DNA from: Salipiger aestuarii
Lineage (GTDB): Bacteria; Pseudomonadota; Alphaproteobacteria; Rhodobacterales; Rhodobacteraceae
Length of the DNA: 58,507 bases
NCBI RefSeq assembly: GCF_003259905.1
Contig: NZ_QLMG01000029.1
Location: 1 to 58,507, forward strand
Direction: 5' to 3'
In this document: positions 1-9,579 of the stretch, one piece after another
Position numbering within the stretch: position 1 is the first letter of the stretch
Layout: every line of letters starts with the position of its first letter
Position numbers and translations under genes: made by a program
The notes under the pieces: generated by a model
The model's input: the letters and a program-made list of their open reading frames with translations, nothing else
The model's database searches: none
What the model was told of the DNA's origin: nothing

Positions 1-50
1 TCCCGAACAACGAAGAGACCGGCAGCGGGACCCTGGGGTGGGGCGCATGA
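1..50 (+). CDS. possible 3' end of a truncated upstream gene
   Basis: One frame is open from the window edge to a TGA at 48-50 and would encode a C-terminus reading PNNEETGSGTLGWGA. Nothing identifies the protein and the piece is too short to test coding bias. It is listed only because a gene may enter from the left. Confidence 0.22.
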   Translation, partial: PNNEETGSGTLGWGA

Positions 51-80
51 CGCGCGCCGTTGCGCCCTCGCCATCCTTGA

Positions 81-474
81 CCGTGGCGTCGTCCCGATTG
101 TTCCTGTCCGCAGGAACGGTCGGCCATAAAGAGCAGAACCCGACCGCTTGGAGCAGGGCCGAAAACGATCGGGCCGTCTGCAAGCCCGGCTCAGGATCCC
201 GCCCCCAACGCCCGGATCGCGGCGAAACTGCGCGGCGTCGCGGCCTTTGCCGAGCGCATCGCCGCAACGGACCGCGACCGCCAAACCGGCGAAATCCACA
301 TCCCCATCGCACTCATGACCCGCTTCAATGCTCTGGGTGCCGCCGGAACCGCCGCCGGGGCCAGTGCATCGACGTTCCGGGCGTGGGAAGGCGACACAAT
401 CCGGGCGGCGCACATGGCGCAGACGCGATCACCAATGCGCAAAACCACTGGATTTGCAGGCCCCGCGCCATAGG
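81..474 (+). other. unassigned GC3-biased open frame in the 1-557 gene gap
   Basis: The first 557 bases hold no gene I recognise. One plus-strand frame is open from 81 to a TAG at 472-474. Its middle part, about 192-345, has strong G/C third positions and reads like real protein (for example AAKLRGVAAFAERIAATDRD and IHIPIALMTRFN). There is no convincing start codon or ribosome binding site, and the last third looks less coherent. It may be a decayed or truncated gene. A minus-strand frame over 191-484 is also open but reads as a shadow. Confidence 0.28.
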
Positions 475-557
475 TAAGAATCACACGCCCGTCGCAATCC
501 GCTGGTCATGGGTCGAAAGGTCCCCGGCAGCCGGTGCGAAAAGGAGATCTCTGCATC

Positions 558-1910
558 ATGCCTGCCTTTGTCCCCCCCACGGTGACCCCACCCGGAAAAC
601 CTCTGGGTATTCTGCCAAGCTTGCGCGAGGCGCGGCGCAATGTTCTGGGGATCATCCCGGCGATTGCCTACACCCAGCCCATCGTCACGGGCCGGACCGG
701 GCCCGCACGTTGGCACATGGTCCAAGGTCCCGAGGGGATGAAGCACATTTTTCAGACCAACGTCGGCAACTATCCCAAATCCGAGGTGATGATCCGGATG
801 TTGCGCCCGGCGGTGGGCAACAGCCTGTTCACGTCCGAAGGCGCCGCCTGGCGCTGGCAGCGTCGTGCCATCGCGCCGGTCTTTGCCGCGCGGAACGTCG
901 ATGCGCTGGCCCCGGTGATGACGGCGACGGCGGCCCGCGCGGCTGACCGGCTTGCCGCTTCGGGCGGTCAGGCCGAACTGGTGAGCGAGATGCTGTCGGC
1001 CACCTTCGATGTGATCTGCGATGTCGCCCTGTCGGGGCGCGAGCATTTCGACGCCGAAGTGTATGGCGCGGCGATCACGCGCTATTTTTTGACGGTGGGC
1101 CGGGCGTCGTTGCTCGATTTCCTGGAAGTGCCACCCTGGGTGCCGCGCCCCGGCGAGTTATTCGGCCGCAACGCTGTCAGGACGATGCACAGCATGGTTG
1201 CCGCAGCGATCGACGAACGCCGCAAATCCGGTGCTGGCGCGCAGGATGACCTGTTGGATCACATGTTGAAAGCCAAAGATCCCGAGACCGGGCGCACCAT
1301 GTCGCCGCAAGAGCTTTTGCACAACATGCAGTTCTTTATCGTGGCTGGCCATGAGACCACGGCGCTTGCGCTAAGCTGGGCGCTGTACCTGTTGGCGAAC
1401 GATTCCGCTGCGCAGGATCGTGCCCGCGCCGAGGCGCAGGGCGTGCTGGGCTCCCGCCCGGCGCGGGCGGACGATCTGGGCGCGATGCCCTATGGCGCGC
1501 AGGTTCTGGACGAGGCGATGCGGCTTTATCCGCCAGTCGCCTTTCTCGCCCGCAATGTGCTGGACGAGGACCGGATCTATGACCGCGACATTCATGCGGG
1601 CGACACCGTTTTCGTCAACATCTGGTCGATGCAGCGCCACGCGAATTACTGGGACGGCCCCGATACGTTCAACCCCGACCGGTTTGCGCCGGAAGCGAAG
1701 GCGCAGCGGGATCGCTATCTGCATCTGCCGTTCGGGGCCGGGCCGCGCATTTGCGTGGGTGCGAATTTCGCGATGATGCAGGCCCAGATCATCCTTGCCA
1801 CGCTGTTGGCGCGATTCCGCTTCAGTCCCGGCGGGCCGGCGCCCGAACCGGTCATGCACATGACCGTGCGGCCCGAGCCGGGCATCACGCTCAACATCGA
1901 ACCGCTGTGA
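558..1910 (+). CDS. cytochrome P450
   Basis: A 450-aa soluble, bacterial-type P450 (haem-thiolate monooxygenase), about the usual length. The family signatures are in order: the oxygen-activation helix AGHETT at residues 263-268, the K-helix ExxR with E319 and R322, and the haem loop FGAGPRICVG with the cysteine ligand at residue 399. The ATG at 558 is chosen because AAGGAG lies at 541-546; an in-frame GTG at 534 would put that site inside the gene. No ferredoxin or reductase gene is adjacent, so redox partners must come from elsewhere. The substrate cannot be told from sequence. The gene converges on the nqr operon across a shared hairpin. Confidence 0.93.
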   Translation: MPAFVPPTVTPPGKPLGILPSLREARRNVLGIIPAIAYTQPIVTGRTGPARWHMVQGPEGMKHIFQTNVGNYPKSEVMIRMLRPAVGNSLFTSEGAAWRWQRRAIAPVFAARNVDALAPVMTATAARAADRLAASGGQAELVSEMLSATFDVICDVALSGREHFDAEVYGAAITRYFLTVGRASLLDFLEVPPWVPRPGELFGRNAVRTMHSMVAAAIDERRKSGAGAQDDLLDHMLKAKDPETGRTMSPQELLHNMQFFIVAGHETTALALSWALYLLANDSAAQDRARAEAQGVLGSRPARADDLGAMPYGAQVLDEAMRLYPPVAFLARNVLDEDRIYDRDIHAGDTVFVNIWSMQRHANYWDGPDTFNPDRFAPEAKAQRDRYLHLPFGAGPRICVGANFAMMQAQIILATLLARFRFSPGGPAPEPVMHMTVRPEPGITLNIEPL

Positions 1911-1920
1911 ACGGAGCATG

Positions 1921-1949
1921 AAAAAAGGGGAGGCGCGCGCCTCCCCTTT
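1921..1949. terminator. bidirectional rho-independent terminator
   Basis: A 26-base perfect palindrome, AAAGGGGAGGCGC followed by its complement (1924-1949), sits between the stops of the P450 (+) and nqrF (-). It is flanked by an A-run at 1921-1926, which is a U-tract for minus-strand transcripts, and by TTT on the plus strand. It can therefore end transcription from both sides. Confidence 0.85.
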
Positions 1950-1973
1950 CCTATGTCTGGCAAGTCGTTGGCC

Positions 1974-3197
1974 TCAGCCGCCGAAATCGTCCAGCATGAT
2001 GTCTTCGCGATCCACACCGAGGTCGAGCAACATGTTGATCACCGACTGGTTCATGATCGGCGGGCCGCACATGTAGAATTCGCAATCCTCGGGCGCCGGG
2101 TGGTCCTTGAGGTATTCTTCATACAGCACGTTGTGGATAAAGCCGGTGTAGCCGGTCCAGTTATCCTCGGGCAGCGCATCCGAAAGCGCGACGTGCCATT
2201 CAAAGTTCGGAAATTCCGCTGCCAACTGGTCGAAATCTTCGACAAAGAACATCTCGCGCTTGGACCGTGCGCCGTACCAGAAGGTGATCTTGCGGTCGCG
2301 GTTTTGCAGGCGCTTGAGCTGGTCGAAGATATGGCTGCGCATCGGCGCCATGCCCGCGCCGCCGCCGATAAACACCATTTCCTTGTTGGTATCGCGGGCG
2401 AAAAATTCGCCGAACGGGCCGGAAATCGTGACCTTGTCGCCGGGCTTGAGGTTGAAGATATACGACGACATCTTTCCCGGCGGGATACCTTGCGAACCCG
2501 GCGGCGGCGAGGCCACGCGGACGTTCAGCATGATCAGCCCCTTTTCGTCGGGGTAGTTGGCCATGGAATAGGCGCGCTCCAGCGGCTCTTCGACCACCGA
2601 TTCATACTGCCACAGATTGAACTTGTCCCAATCGGGGCGGTATTCCTCGGCGATGTCGAAGTCCTTGTAGGACAGCTTGTGCGCGGGGGCTTCGATCTGG
2701 ATGTAGCCCCCGGCGCGGAAGTTCACGTCTTCGCCTTCGGGCAGTTCCAGCACGAGGTTCTTGATGAAGGTTGCGACGTTGTCGTTGGAACGCACGGTGC
2801 ATTCCCACTTCTTGACGCCGAAGACCTCTTCGGGGACCTCGATCTTCATGTCCTGCTTGACCGCGACCTGACAGGACAGGCGGTCGCCGCAGGCGGCTTC
2901 GCGCTTGGTGATGTGGGTTTCCTCGGTCGGCAGAATCGACCCGCCGCCTTCGAAGATGCGCACCCGGCACTGCGCGCAGGTGCCGCCGCCGCCGCAGGCG
3001 GAGGGCACGAACAGCTTCTGTTCGGCCAGCGTCTGCAACAGCTTGCCGCCCGCCGGGACCGAGATGGTTTTCTCGTCGTTGATGGTGATGTTGACGTTGC
3101 CGCTGGACACCAGTTTCGACCGCGCCGCGATGATGACGGCCACCAGCGCAAGCACGATCAGGGTGAACAGGAAGACGCCAAGGGAGAAGGTGATCAC
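1974..3197 (-). CDS. nqrF: Na+-translocating NADH:quinone reductase subunit F
   Basis: The 407-aa electron-input subunit of Na+-NQR. It oxidises NADH through FAD and a 2Fe-2S cluster and feeds electrons to the membrane subunits. An N-terminal membrane helix (about residues 3-25) is followed by a plant-type ferredoxin domain whose cluster cysteines are C68, C74, C77 and C109. A ferredoxin-reductase module follows, with the FAD motif RAYSMANYP and the NAD-binding [10 protein letters not shown]. The start is GTG at 3197 with AGGAG about 8 bases upstream. It is the last gene of the nqrABCDEF operon, 13 bases after nqrE. All redox residues expected for an active subunit are present. Confidence 0.97.
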   Translation of the reverse strand: MITFSLGVFLFTLIVLALVAVIIAARSKLVSSGNVNITINDEKTISVPAGGKLLQTLAEQKLFVPSACGGGGTCAQCRVRIFEGGGSILPTEETHITKREAACGDRLSCQVAVKQDMKIEVPEEVFGVKKWECTVRSNDNVATFIKNLVLELPEGEDVNFRAGGYIQIEAPAHKLSYKDFDIAEEYRPDWDKFNLWQYESVVEEPLERAYSMANYPDEKGLIMLNVRVASPPPGSQGIPPGKMSSYIFNLKPGDKVTISGPFGEFFARDTNKEMVFIGGGAGMAPMRSHIFDQLKRLQNRDRKITFWYGARSKREMFFVEDFDQLAAEFPNFEWHVALSDALPEDNWTGYTGFIHNVLYEEYLKDHPAPEDCEFYMCGPPIMNQSVINMLLDLGVDREDIMLDDFGG

Positions 3198-3210
3198 GTT
3201 CCGGTCTCCT

Positions 3211-3819
3211 TCAGAGTTTGACGCCGCTGAACGACATGAAGGCCATGGCCATCAGTCCAGCGGTGATGAAGGTGATGCCGAGCCCCTGCAACCCATCGGG
3301 AATGTCGGAGTATTTCAGCTTTTCGCGCACGCCGGCCATGGCGGTGATCGCCAGCGCCCAGCCAAAGCCGGACGACACGCCATAGGTCAGCGCCTCGGGG
3401 AAATCATAGGCGCGTTCAACCATGAACAGCGACCCGCCAAGGATGGCACAGTTCACCGTGATCAGCGGCAGGAACACCCCAAGCGCATTGTAAAGCGGTG
3501 GAAAATACTTATCGAGCACCATTTCGAGGATCTGCACCAGCGCGGCGATCACCCCGATATAGGAGATCAGCCCGAGGAAGGTCAGGTCCACGTCCGGAAA
3601 GCCCGCCCAGGCCAGCGCACCGGGGGCCAGCAGATAGTTCAGGATCAGGTTGTTGGCGGGCACGGTGATCGTCTGCACGACCATCACCGAGGCCCCGAGG
3701 CCCATCGCGGTCGAGATCTTTTTCGACACGGCGATGAACGTGCACATGCCAAGAAAGAACGACAGCGCCAGGTTTTCGACAAAGACCGCCTTCACGGCCA
3801 GGGAAATGAGACCTTCCAT
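3211..3819 (-). CDS. nqrE: Na+-translocating NADH:quinone reductase subunit E
   Basis: A 202-aa polytopic membrane subunit of Na+-NQR, about six transmembrane segments. It is homologous to NqrD and to RnfA. In the known enzyme NqrD and NqrE form an inverted-topology pair that holds an iron centre between cysteines inside the membrane. Here the N-terminal [12 protein letters not shown] segment supplies one such cysteine and VNCAILGG another. The start ATG (3819) shares a base with the end of nqrD, which suggests tight translational coupling in the order D, E, F. Length and sequence are typical. Confidence 0.96.
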   Translation of the reverse strand: MEGLISLAVKAVFVENLALSFFLGMCTFIAVSKKISTAMGLGASVMVVQTITVPANNLILNYLLAPGALAWAGFPDVDLTFLGLISYIGVIAALVQILEMVLDKYFPPLYNALGVFLPLITVNCAILGGSLFMVERAYDFPEALTYGVSSGFGWALAITAMAGVREKLKYSDIPDGLQGLGITFITAGLMAMAFMSFSGVKL

Positions 3820-4472
3820 CAGTGTGCCTCCACCGACTGAATCCTGTATTCACGGTCTTCCTGCTGTTTCGGCTTCCAGGTGCGCAGCGCCCAGATCAGC
3901 AGACCGATCACGAAGAAGGCCGAGGGCGGCAGCAGCAGCAGCCCGTTGGGCACATACCAGCCGCCGTTGTTCACCGTCGGCAGGATGGTGATGCCGAACA
4001 GCGATCCGGACCCGAACAGTTCACGGACCACGCCGACCGTCATCAGGATCAGGCCGTAGCCCAGCCCGTTGCCGATGCCGTCGATGAAGCTGTCCACCGG
4101 CGGGTTCTTCATCGCGAAGGCTTCGGCGCGGCCCATGACGATGCAGTTGGTGATGATCAGGCCGACAAACACCGACAGCGTTTTCGAGATTTCATAGGCG
4201 TAGGCCTTGAGCAGCTGATCCACAACGATCACCAGGCTGGCGATGATGACCATCTGCACGATGATCCGGATCGAGCCGGGGATCTGGTTGCGCAGCATCG
4301 AGATGAACATCGAGCTGAACCCCGTCACCAGCGTCACGGCCAGCGCCATGACGAAGGCGACGTTCAGCGACGAGGTCACCGCGAGGGCCGAGCAGATGCC
4401 CAGCACCTGCAAGGTGATCGGGTTGTTGTCGATCAGCGGGTCGACGAGTTGCGATTTGCGGGTTTGCACCAT
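3819..4472 (-). CDS. nqrD: Na+-translocating NADH:quinone reductase subunit D
   Basis: A 217-aa polytopic inner-membrane subunit of Na+-NQR with about six hydrophobic helices after a short cytoplasmic leader ([19 protein letters not shown]). The segments [11 protein letters not shown] and [13 protein letters not shown] carry the conserved cysteines that, in studied enzymes, bind the intramembrane iron site together with NqrE. It follows nqrC with a single base between the genes and runs into nqrE, so it belongs to the same transcript. Maturation of this iron centre depends on NqrM, encoded just across the divergent promoter at 9050. Confidence 0.96.
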   Translation of the reverse strand: MVQTRKSQLVDPLIDNNPITLQVLGICSALAVTSSLNVAFVMALAVTLVTGFSSMFISMLRNQIPGSIRIIVQMVIIASLVIVVDQLLKAYAYEISKTLSVFVGLIITNCIVMGRAEAFAMKNPPVDSFIDGIGNGLGYGLILMTVGVVRELFGSGSLFGITILPTVNNGGWYVPNGLLLLPPSAFFVIGLLIWALRTWKPKQQEDREYRIQSVEAH

Positions 4473-4473
4473 C

Positions 4474-5295
4474 TCAGATCTCTCCTGCCTTCAGCCGTTC
4501 AAGGAAGGGGCCAAAGCCTTGCTGGCCCATCCAGAAGCGGACAAGGTTGTCGACGCCGTTGGATGTCAGGGTCGCCCCCGCCAGCGCGTCGACGTAATAT
4601 TCACGGCCCGCCGCGGGGGGGGTCTTGGCCACGGTGATTTGCAGCACATCGTCTTCGTCGCGCAGCTTCTTGCCGTTCCACAGCGCCTTCCAGCGGGGGT
4701 TGTCGACCTCGGCGCCAAGACCGGGGGTTTCGCCCTGCTGGTAGAATTGCAGCCCGTAGATGTCGTTGCCGTTCTCTTCCAGCGCGATGAAGCCATACAG
4801 CGTCGACCACAGGCCGTAACCCTCGACCGGCAGCACCACCTTGTCGATGTCGCCCGCGTCGTCGCGCAGGATATAGATCATCTGGAAATACTGCTGTGTG
4901 CCGCCAAGGCCGGCGGGGTCTTCATCCAGCGCGCGCACGATGGCGGGGTCCTTGGAGGTGGCCAGTTCATCGAAGGTTTCGATGTCGTACTGATCGGCGA
5001 ATGCGCCGGTATCAAGGTCGACCACATGCGGTTCGAAGGCGGCAAAGGCTTCGGCGACGGGCACGTTGGGGTCGTAGACGCCCGCAACCTCCAGCACGTT
5101 GATCTGCTTGTCGCGCAGGCGGTTGGCGTCCTGCACAGGGCGCAGCGTGACGGCGGCGGCGGACACCACCATGGATGCCACAAGGCACAGCGCCACGGCG
5201 ACGGTGACCGTCTTGGCGGTGTTGTCCGGCGGGGTGTCCAGAAAGCGGCGGATCATGCCCTTGTTTTCCGAAGGGGTTTCAGGGGTCTCAGGCAT
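4474..5295 (-). CDS. nqrC: Na+-translocating NADH:quinone reductase subunit C
   Basis: A 273-aa subunit with one N-terminal membrane helix (about residues 28-50) and a large periplasmic FMN-binding domain. FMN is attached through a phosphoester to the Thr of an S-G-A-T-type motif. Here the motif is AGATLTS near the C-terminus: the Thr is kept, but the preceding Ser is Ala. The flavin transferase needed (ApbE) is encoded divergently at 8005. The gene overlaps the 3' end of nqrB by eight bases. The variant is probably functional, since the acceptor Thr is intact. Confidence 0.96.
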   Translation of the reverse strand: MPETPETPSENKGMIRRFLDTPPDNTAKTVTVAVALCLVASMVVSAAAVTLRPVQDANRLRDKQINVLEVAGVYDPNVPVAEAFAAFEPHVVDLDTGAFADQYDIETFDELATSKDPAIVRALDEDPAGLGGTQQYFQMIYILRDDAGDIDKVVLPVEGYGLWSTLYGFIALEENGNDIYGLQFYQQGETPGLGAEVDNPRWKALWNGKKLRDEDDVLQITVAKTPPAAGREYYVDALAGATLTSNGVDNLVRFWMGQQGFGPFLERLKAGEI

Positions 5296-6487
5296 TGCGC
5301 TTGGCCCTCCGTTTGATGTTGGCCTGCACGACGAAGTAGTCGATCAGCGGCGCAAAGACGTTGCCGAAGAGGATGGCAAGCATCATGCCTTCGGGGAACG
5401 CCGGGTTGATGACGCGGATCATGACGACCATGAAGCCGATCAGCGCGCCATAGATCCAGCGGCCGGTGTTGGTGTGGCTGGCCGACACGGGTTCGGTCAC
5501 CATGAACACCAGGCCAAAGGCATAGCCGCCGACCACAAGGTGCCAGTACCACGGCATCGCGAACATCGGGTTGCTGTCCGATCCGATCACGTTCAGCAGC
5601 GACGCAAAACCGATCATGCCCAGCAGGCAGCCCGCCACCAGCCGCCAGTTGGCGATCTTGGTGATCAGCAGGAACGCCAATCCGATCAGCGCGGCGATGG
5701 TCGAGGTTTCGCCGATGCAGCCCTGGATCGTGCCGATGAAGGCGTCCATCCAGGTGATGCCGTGCTGGGGCAGGGCCGCCATGCCTTCGGACGCGCCTAC
5801 CGCCAGCGCGGTCGCGCCGGTGTAGCCATCGACCGGCACCCAGACGCTGTCGCCCGACATCTGCGCGGGATAGGCGAAATACAGGAAGGCCCGGCCCACC
5901 AGCGCAGGGTTCAGAAAGTTCTTGCCGGTTCCACCAAACACTTCCTTGCCGATGACCACGCCGAACGTGATCCCCAGCGCGACCTGCCACAGCGGCGTTG
6001 ATGCGGGAAGGATCAGGGTGAACAGCATGGATGACACAAGGAAGCCCTCGTTCACCTCATGGCCGCGCACGACAGCAAAGATCACCTCGAAGATACCGCC
6101 GACGGCCAGCGTCACGATGTAGATCGGCAGCCAGTACAGCAGCCCGTGCAGCATGTTGGCCAGCGGATTGGCCGGGTTGAACCCGATGCCAAGCCCGTCG
6201 ATGATCGCGGCCCGCCAACCCGACGCGCCGTGATCGGCGATCGCGAGGTTGGTCTGAAGCCCGGTGTTGTACAGCCCGAACAGGATGCAGGGGATCGTCG
6301 CGATGACCACATAGGTCATGATCCGTTTCATATCGATGTAGCTGCGCGCGTGCGGCGCCACGGTCGTCACGGTTTTCGGGGTGTAGACGAGGCTCTCGAC
6401 CATCTCGTAGATCGAGTAGTATTTCTGGAGTTTGCCGCCCTTGTGGAAGTGCGGCTCGATCCTGTCGAAGACTTGACGCAGGCCCAA
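5288..6487 (-). CDS. nqrB: Na+-translocating NADH:quinone reductase subunit B
   Basis: A 399-aa, about ten-helix membrane subunit. It carries a covalent FMN and the riboflavin/quinone region and forms the main Na+ path in the known enzyme. The covalent FMN motif is visible as GYTGATALA (Thr in the SGAT-type position). An N-terminal cytoplasmic part (LRQVFDRIEPHFHKGGK) precedes the first helix. It starts three bases after nqrA. Like NqrC it needs ApbE for flavinylation. Length and overall sequence match alphaproteobacterial NqrB. Confidence 0.97.
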   Translation of the reverse strand: MGLRQVFDRIEPHFHKGGKLQKYYSIYEMVESLVYTPKTVTTVAPHARSYIDMKRIMTYVVIATIPCILFGLYNTGLQTNLAIADHGASGWRAAIIDGLGIGFNPANPLANMLHGLLYWLPIYIVTLAVGGIFEVIFAVVRGHEVNEGFLVSSMLFTLILPASTPLWQVALGITFGVVIGKEVFGGTGKNFLNPALVGRAFLYFAYPAQMSGDSVWVPVDGYTGATALAVGASEGMAALPQHGITWMDAFIGTIQGCIGETSTIAALIGLAFLLITKIANWRLVAGCLLGMIGFASLLNVIGSDSNPMFAMPWYWHLVVGGYAFGLVFMVTEPVSASHTNTGRWIYGALIGFMVVMIRVINPAFPEGMMLAILFGNVFAPLIDYFVVQANIKRRAKRNA

Positions 6488-6490
6488 GGT

Positions 6491-7834
6491 TTACCCCTCC
6501 TTCTCGATCTTGATGAGGCTGTCGCGCAGGGCGAGGCCGTATTCGTATTTGGCGGGGCAGGCAAAGCCGCAGAGCGCGAGGTCTTCCTCGTCCAGCTCCA
6601 GCGCGCCAAGCGCCTGCGCGGTGTCGGTGTCCATGACCAGCAGCGCGCGCAGCAACTGGGTGGGCAGGTAATCCTGCGGCATCAGCTCTTCGAAGGTGCC
6701 CAATGGCACCATGGCGCGGCGCCCGCCGTTCATGTTCGTTGTCAGCGCGTGCAGCTTCCTGGTAAAGGCGGACCCCAGCACCGGCTGATAGGCGTATTTG
6801 TCTTTCATCGGAAGAATCCAGCCCAGCACGTTCTGCTCGGTGTCTTCCTTGATAAGCGTGATCTGGCGGTGATAGCGGCCAAGATACGCGGTTTCACCGA
6901 CCCCCATGCGCCCCGACAGGATCGAACCCGAAATCATCCGCACCGGCAGTCTGGTCTCCAGATCGTCATGGCACAGTTCCTGGATCGACGCGCCGGCGAC
7001 GGTGCGCACCAGGCGCGGGCGCTTGCACATCGGCCCCGAGATGGCGATCGTTTTGGTCATCTCCAGCGTGCCGCTGTCCACCAGTTTCCCGATGGCGATG
7101 ACGTCGTGATAGCCGATGGTCCACACCGTCCGGGTGGCGGTGGGCGGTTCCAGGAAATGCATGTGCGTGCCCGCAAGGCCCGACGGATGCGGCCCCGAAA
7201 AGCCCGCGACATAAATGCCCGGAATGCCCGCGCCGGGTACGTCGCTGTCGGCGTCCATGCACAGATAGGTGTGGCCCTCGGTCAGCCTGGTGATCGCGGT
7301 CAGCCCGTGGGTAAAGGCGTGGCTGTCCTCGGCGATGATCGCGGCGGCATCACCGCTGAGCGGTTCGCTGTCCATCGCGGTAACATAGATCGCAGCAGGC
7401 CGCGTGTCGCGGGCGGGCACCTTGGAATAAGGGCGGGTGCGGAACGATGTCCACAGCCCGGCGGCGCACAGCCGTTCGACCACGCCGTCGGCGGTGTGGA
7501 TGTCGCCGGTGTTGGAAAAATCCACGGGTTCGCCCGCCGCCGTGTCGAGTTCGATCTCAACGCTGGTCAGCACGCGACGCAGCCCGCGGTTGATCGCCTT
7601 GATGCGCCCCGCGACGGGAGAGGTGACTTTCACCTCGGGCGTGTCCTTGTGCGCAAAGATCGGCGATCCCGCGCGCACCATGTCGCCCTCTTCAACCTCG
7701 AGTCGGGGTTTCAATCCGATGTAATCCGCCCCGAGGATGGCGACCGTGCGAATTGCGGGGGCATCCTCGATCCCGCCTTCAGGCGCTCCGAGCACCGGAA
7801 GGTCGAGCCCTTTTCTTAACGTAAATCGCTGCAC
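6491..7834 (-). CDS. nqrA: Na+-translocating NADH:quinone reductase subunit A
   Basis: The 447-aa cytoplasmic-side subunit of Na+-NQR, without membrane helices. It is involved in quinone access in studied complexes and is related to RnfC but lacks RnfC's iron-sulfur ferredoxin domain. The N-terminus FTLRKGLDLPVLGAPEGGI is typical. It is the promoter-proximal gene of the six-gene nqr operon. The 170 bases between it and the divergent apbE start (7835-8004) must hold both promoters, but no clear -35/-10 pair stands out there. Confidence 0.96.
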   Translation of the reverse strand: MQRFTLRKGLDLPVLGAPEGGIEDAPAIRTVAILGADYIGLKPRLEVEEGDMVRAGSPIFAHKDTPEVKVTSPVAGRIKAINRGLRRVLTSVEIELDTAAGEPVDFSNTGDIHTADGVVERLCAAGLWTSFRTRPYSKVPARDTRPAAIYVTAMDSEPLSGDAAAIIAEDSHAFTHGLTAITRLTEGHTYLCMDADSDVPGAGIPGIYVAGFSGPHPSGLAGTHMHFLEPPTATRTVWTIGYHDVIAIGKLVDSGTLEMTKTIAISGPMCKRPRLVRTVAGASIQELCHDDLETRLPVRMISGSILSGRMGVGETAYLGRYHRQITLIKEDTEQNVLGWILPMKDKYAYQPVLGSAFTRKLHALTTNMNGGRRAMVPLGTFEELMPQDYLPTQLLRALLVMDTDTAQALGALELDEEDLALCGFACPAKYEYGLALRDSLIKIEKEG

Positions 7835-8004
7835 GTCACTCTCGTCCTGTCCATTTTTGCGGTCTTATGCGCCGCAATACGCCGTTTTTGAAGGGGCCAG
7901 TCGAGGCAAAACCTAGTTTAATGTTGAATCCGGCGGTAAAACGGCTCAGAAGCCGGGCAACACGCCAGCGAATGCGACACAACCCCTTCGTGGAGACCAT
8001 AAAC

Positions 8005-9030
8005 GTGCCCGAGCAATTCACCTTTTCCCGCCGCAGTTTCCTTGTCATGCCGCTTGCGCTTGCCGCCTGCAAAAAGGGCTGGAACGTGCTGGAACTGTCC
8101 GGGCTGACCATGGGCACAGGGTATAGCATCGTCGCCGTCGATCACACGAGGAATATCGACCGGGCCGAATTGTCCGCCGCCGTGGATGCCAGTTTTTCGG
8201 ATGTCATCGCGCAGATGTCGAACTGGGATGCCGGCTCGGAACTGTCGCGCTTCAACGCGCATCGGTCCACCGACGCCTTCACCGTGTCGCCGGAACTGGC
8301 GCGCGTGCTGAAGGCCGCGCAGGATGTGCATGATGGATCGGATGGCAGGTTCGACGTGACCGTCGGGCCGCTGCTGGATCTGTGGGGCTTTGGCGCTGGC
8401 AGCACGCGGCGTGATGCGCCCGGCGATGCCGAAATCGCCGATGCGCTGGCGTGCTGCGGTCAGGGCCGGTCGCTGGAGGTTCAGGGCGCTGCCCTGCGCA
8501 AGCTGCGCCCCGAGACCGAGATTTATGTATCGGCCATCGGCAAGGGCCATGGCATCGACCGCGTGGCGCAGACGCTCGCGGATTTCGGCCTGACCGATTA
8601 CATGGTCGAGGTGGGCGGCGATCTGTACACCGCCGGACGCAACCCCGATGGCCAGCCCTGGCAGATCGGCATCGAAACCCCCGACGCCCATGATCGCGGC
8701 GTGATGCAGGTGGTCAGCCTGTCGGGCATGGGCATGGCGACCTCGGGCGATTACCGCAATTTCTTTGAACAGGATGGTGTGCGCTATTCGCATATCCTGG
8801 ATGCGACCACGGGGCGGCCGGTGACGCATAACACCACCTCGGTCACCGTGATGACCGACAGCGCGATGCTGGCTGACGCCTGGGCGACCGCGCTGCTGGT
8901 TCTGGGCCGCGACCGTGGGCTGGAAATCGCAAATGATCGTGACATGGCCGTGCTGTTCCTTGAACGCGGCGACGCGGCGGGCGACGTTGTGACCACGGCC
9001 TCGGATCGGTTCACATCGCTTCAGGCCTGA
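8005..9030 (+). CDS. apbE: FAD:protein FMN transferase, lipoprotein (ApbE)
   Basis: A 341-aa Mg-dependent flavin transferase that moves FMN from FAD to the Thr of S-G-A-T motifs, here expected in NqrB and NqrC. The GTG at 8005 is chosen because GGAG lies at 7992-7995 and it gives a clean export signal: twin arginine R9-R10, a hydrophobic stretch, then lipobox LAAC with C22. The open frame itself extends back to 7867, but that part would hide the signal. Family motifs include GKGHGIDRVA, EVGGDLYTAG and the C-terminal Thr/Asp-rich metal site (DSAMLADAWATALL). It is divergent from nqrABCDEF and followed 19 bases later by nqrM. Confidence 0.93.
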   Translation: MPEQFTFSRRSFLVMPLALAACKKGWNVLELSGLTMGTGYSIVAVDHTRNIDRAELSAAVDASFSDVIAQMSNWDAGSELSRFNAHRSTDAFTVSPELARVLKAAQDVHDGSDGRFDVTVGPLLDLWGFGAGSTRRDAPGDAEIADALACCGQGRSLEVQGAALRKLRPETEIYVSAIGKGHGIDRVAQTLADFGLTDYMVEVGGDLYTAGRNPDGQPWQIGIETPDAHDRGVMQVVSLSGMGMATSGDYRNFFEQDGVRYSHILDATTGRPVTHNTTSVTVMTDSAMLADAWATALLVLGRDRGLEIANDRDMAVLFLERGDAAGDVVTTASDRFTSLQA

Positions 9031-9049
9031 TCCTGACGGAGAACGCGTG

Positions 9050-9289
9050 ATGTCGACGTTTGTGCTGGCCTTTGGGCTTTTGATGATGGTGATGCTGGGC
9101 ATGGCGCTGGGCGTCATTCTGAACGGACGGACGATCAAGGGCAGTTGCGGCGGGCTGAACGCCATCTCGGACGCGGATCACTGCGTGGTTTGCAGCCGCG
9201 AGATCGACCCGGATTCTCCGCTCAAGGAACGGTTGGGCAATTGTCCGAGGGCCAAGAAGATGCTGGATGAGATGGAGCGCGGGGCCTAG
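9050..9289 (+). CDS. nqrM: Na+-NQR maturation factor NqrM
   Basis: A 79-aa single-helix protein of the NqrM (formerly DUF539) family. It is needed to deliver or insert iron into the NqrD/E centre. A membrane helix (about residues 4-25) is followed by four cysteines in the family pattern: C33 in the SCGGLN motif, C45 and C48 in CVVC, and C65 in NCP. The ATG at 9050 has GGAGA about 8 bases upstream; a GTG directly before it would add one residue. Its place next to apbE and opposite nqr makes this a complete assembly module. Confidence 0.94.
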   Translation: MSTFVLAFGLLMMVMLGMALGVILNGRTIKGSCGGLNAISDADHCVVCSREIDPDSPLKERLGNCPRAKKMLDEMERGA

Positions 9290-9297
9290 GCCCCGCG
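9278..9297. terminator. terminator overlapping the nqrM stop codon
   Basis: A 20-base perfect palindrome, CGCGGGGCC-TA-GGCCCCGCG, followed by TTT. It contains the TAG of nqrM (9287-9289), so the terminator stem is partly coding. It probably also serves the convergent small gene at 9307-9498. Confidence 0.65.
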
Positions 9298-9306
9298 TTT
9301 CGCGTT

Positions 9307-9498
9307 TCAGGGCCGAAGCGGCAGGAACGCCAGCGCCAGAAGCCCCCCGGCGGCGATCAGCCCATAGACCCACAACTGCCACAGCGGACCGTCGGCTTTC
9401 CAGGTGCGGCGGTATTGAACCCCGGCGACGCAGGCGGCGGTAAACAGCGCCGTGGCGCTGACGGGTGTCAGCGCGAAGCCGGGCATCATGTCTGGCAT
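9307..9498 (-). CDS. small two-helix membrane protein
   Basis: A 63-aa protein with two hydrophobic segments (about residues 9-24 and 41-60) joined by a basic and aromatic loop (YRRTWKADGPLWQ). The ATG at 9498 has a purine-rich GGAAGGAAA just upstream. I do not recognise a named family, although such small hydrophobic proteins are common in Rhodobacteraceae. It converges on nqrM and diverges from the CBS gene. No function is assigned. The open frame extends far upstream, but that part is antisense to the CBS gene and not believable. Confidence 0.7.
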   Translation of the reverse strand: MPDMMPGFALTPVSATALFTAACVAGVQYRRTWKADGPLWQLWVYGLIAAGGLLALAFLPLRP

Positions 9499-9579
9499 TG
9501 TCGAATTTCCTTCCCGGACGGGTCCGTTTGACCGTACCCTGATCGCACTACCCCTCCGGAGGAGCAAGGGAGAGCTATC

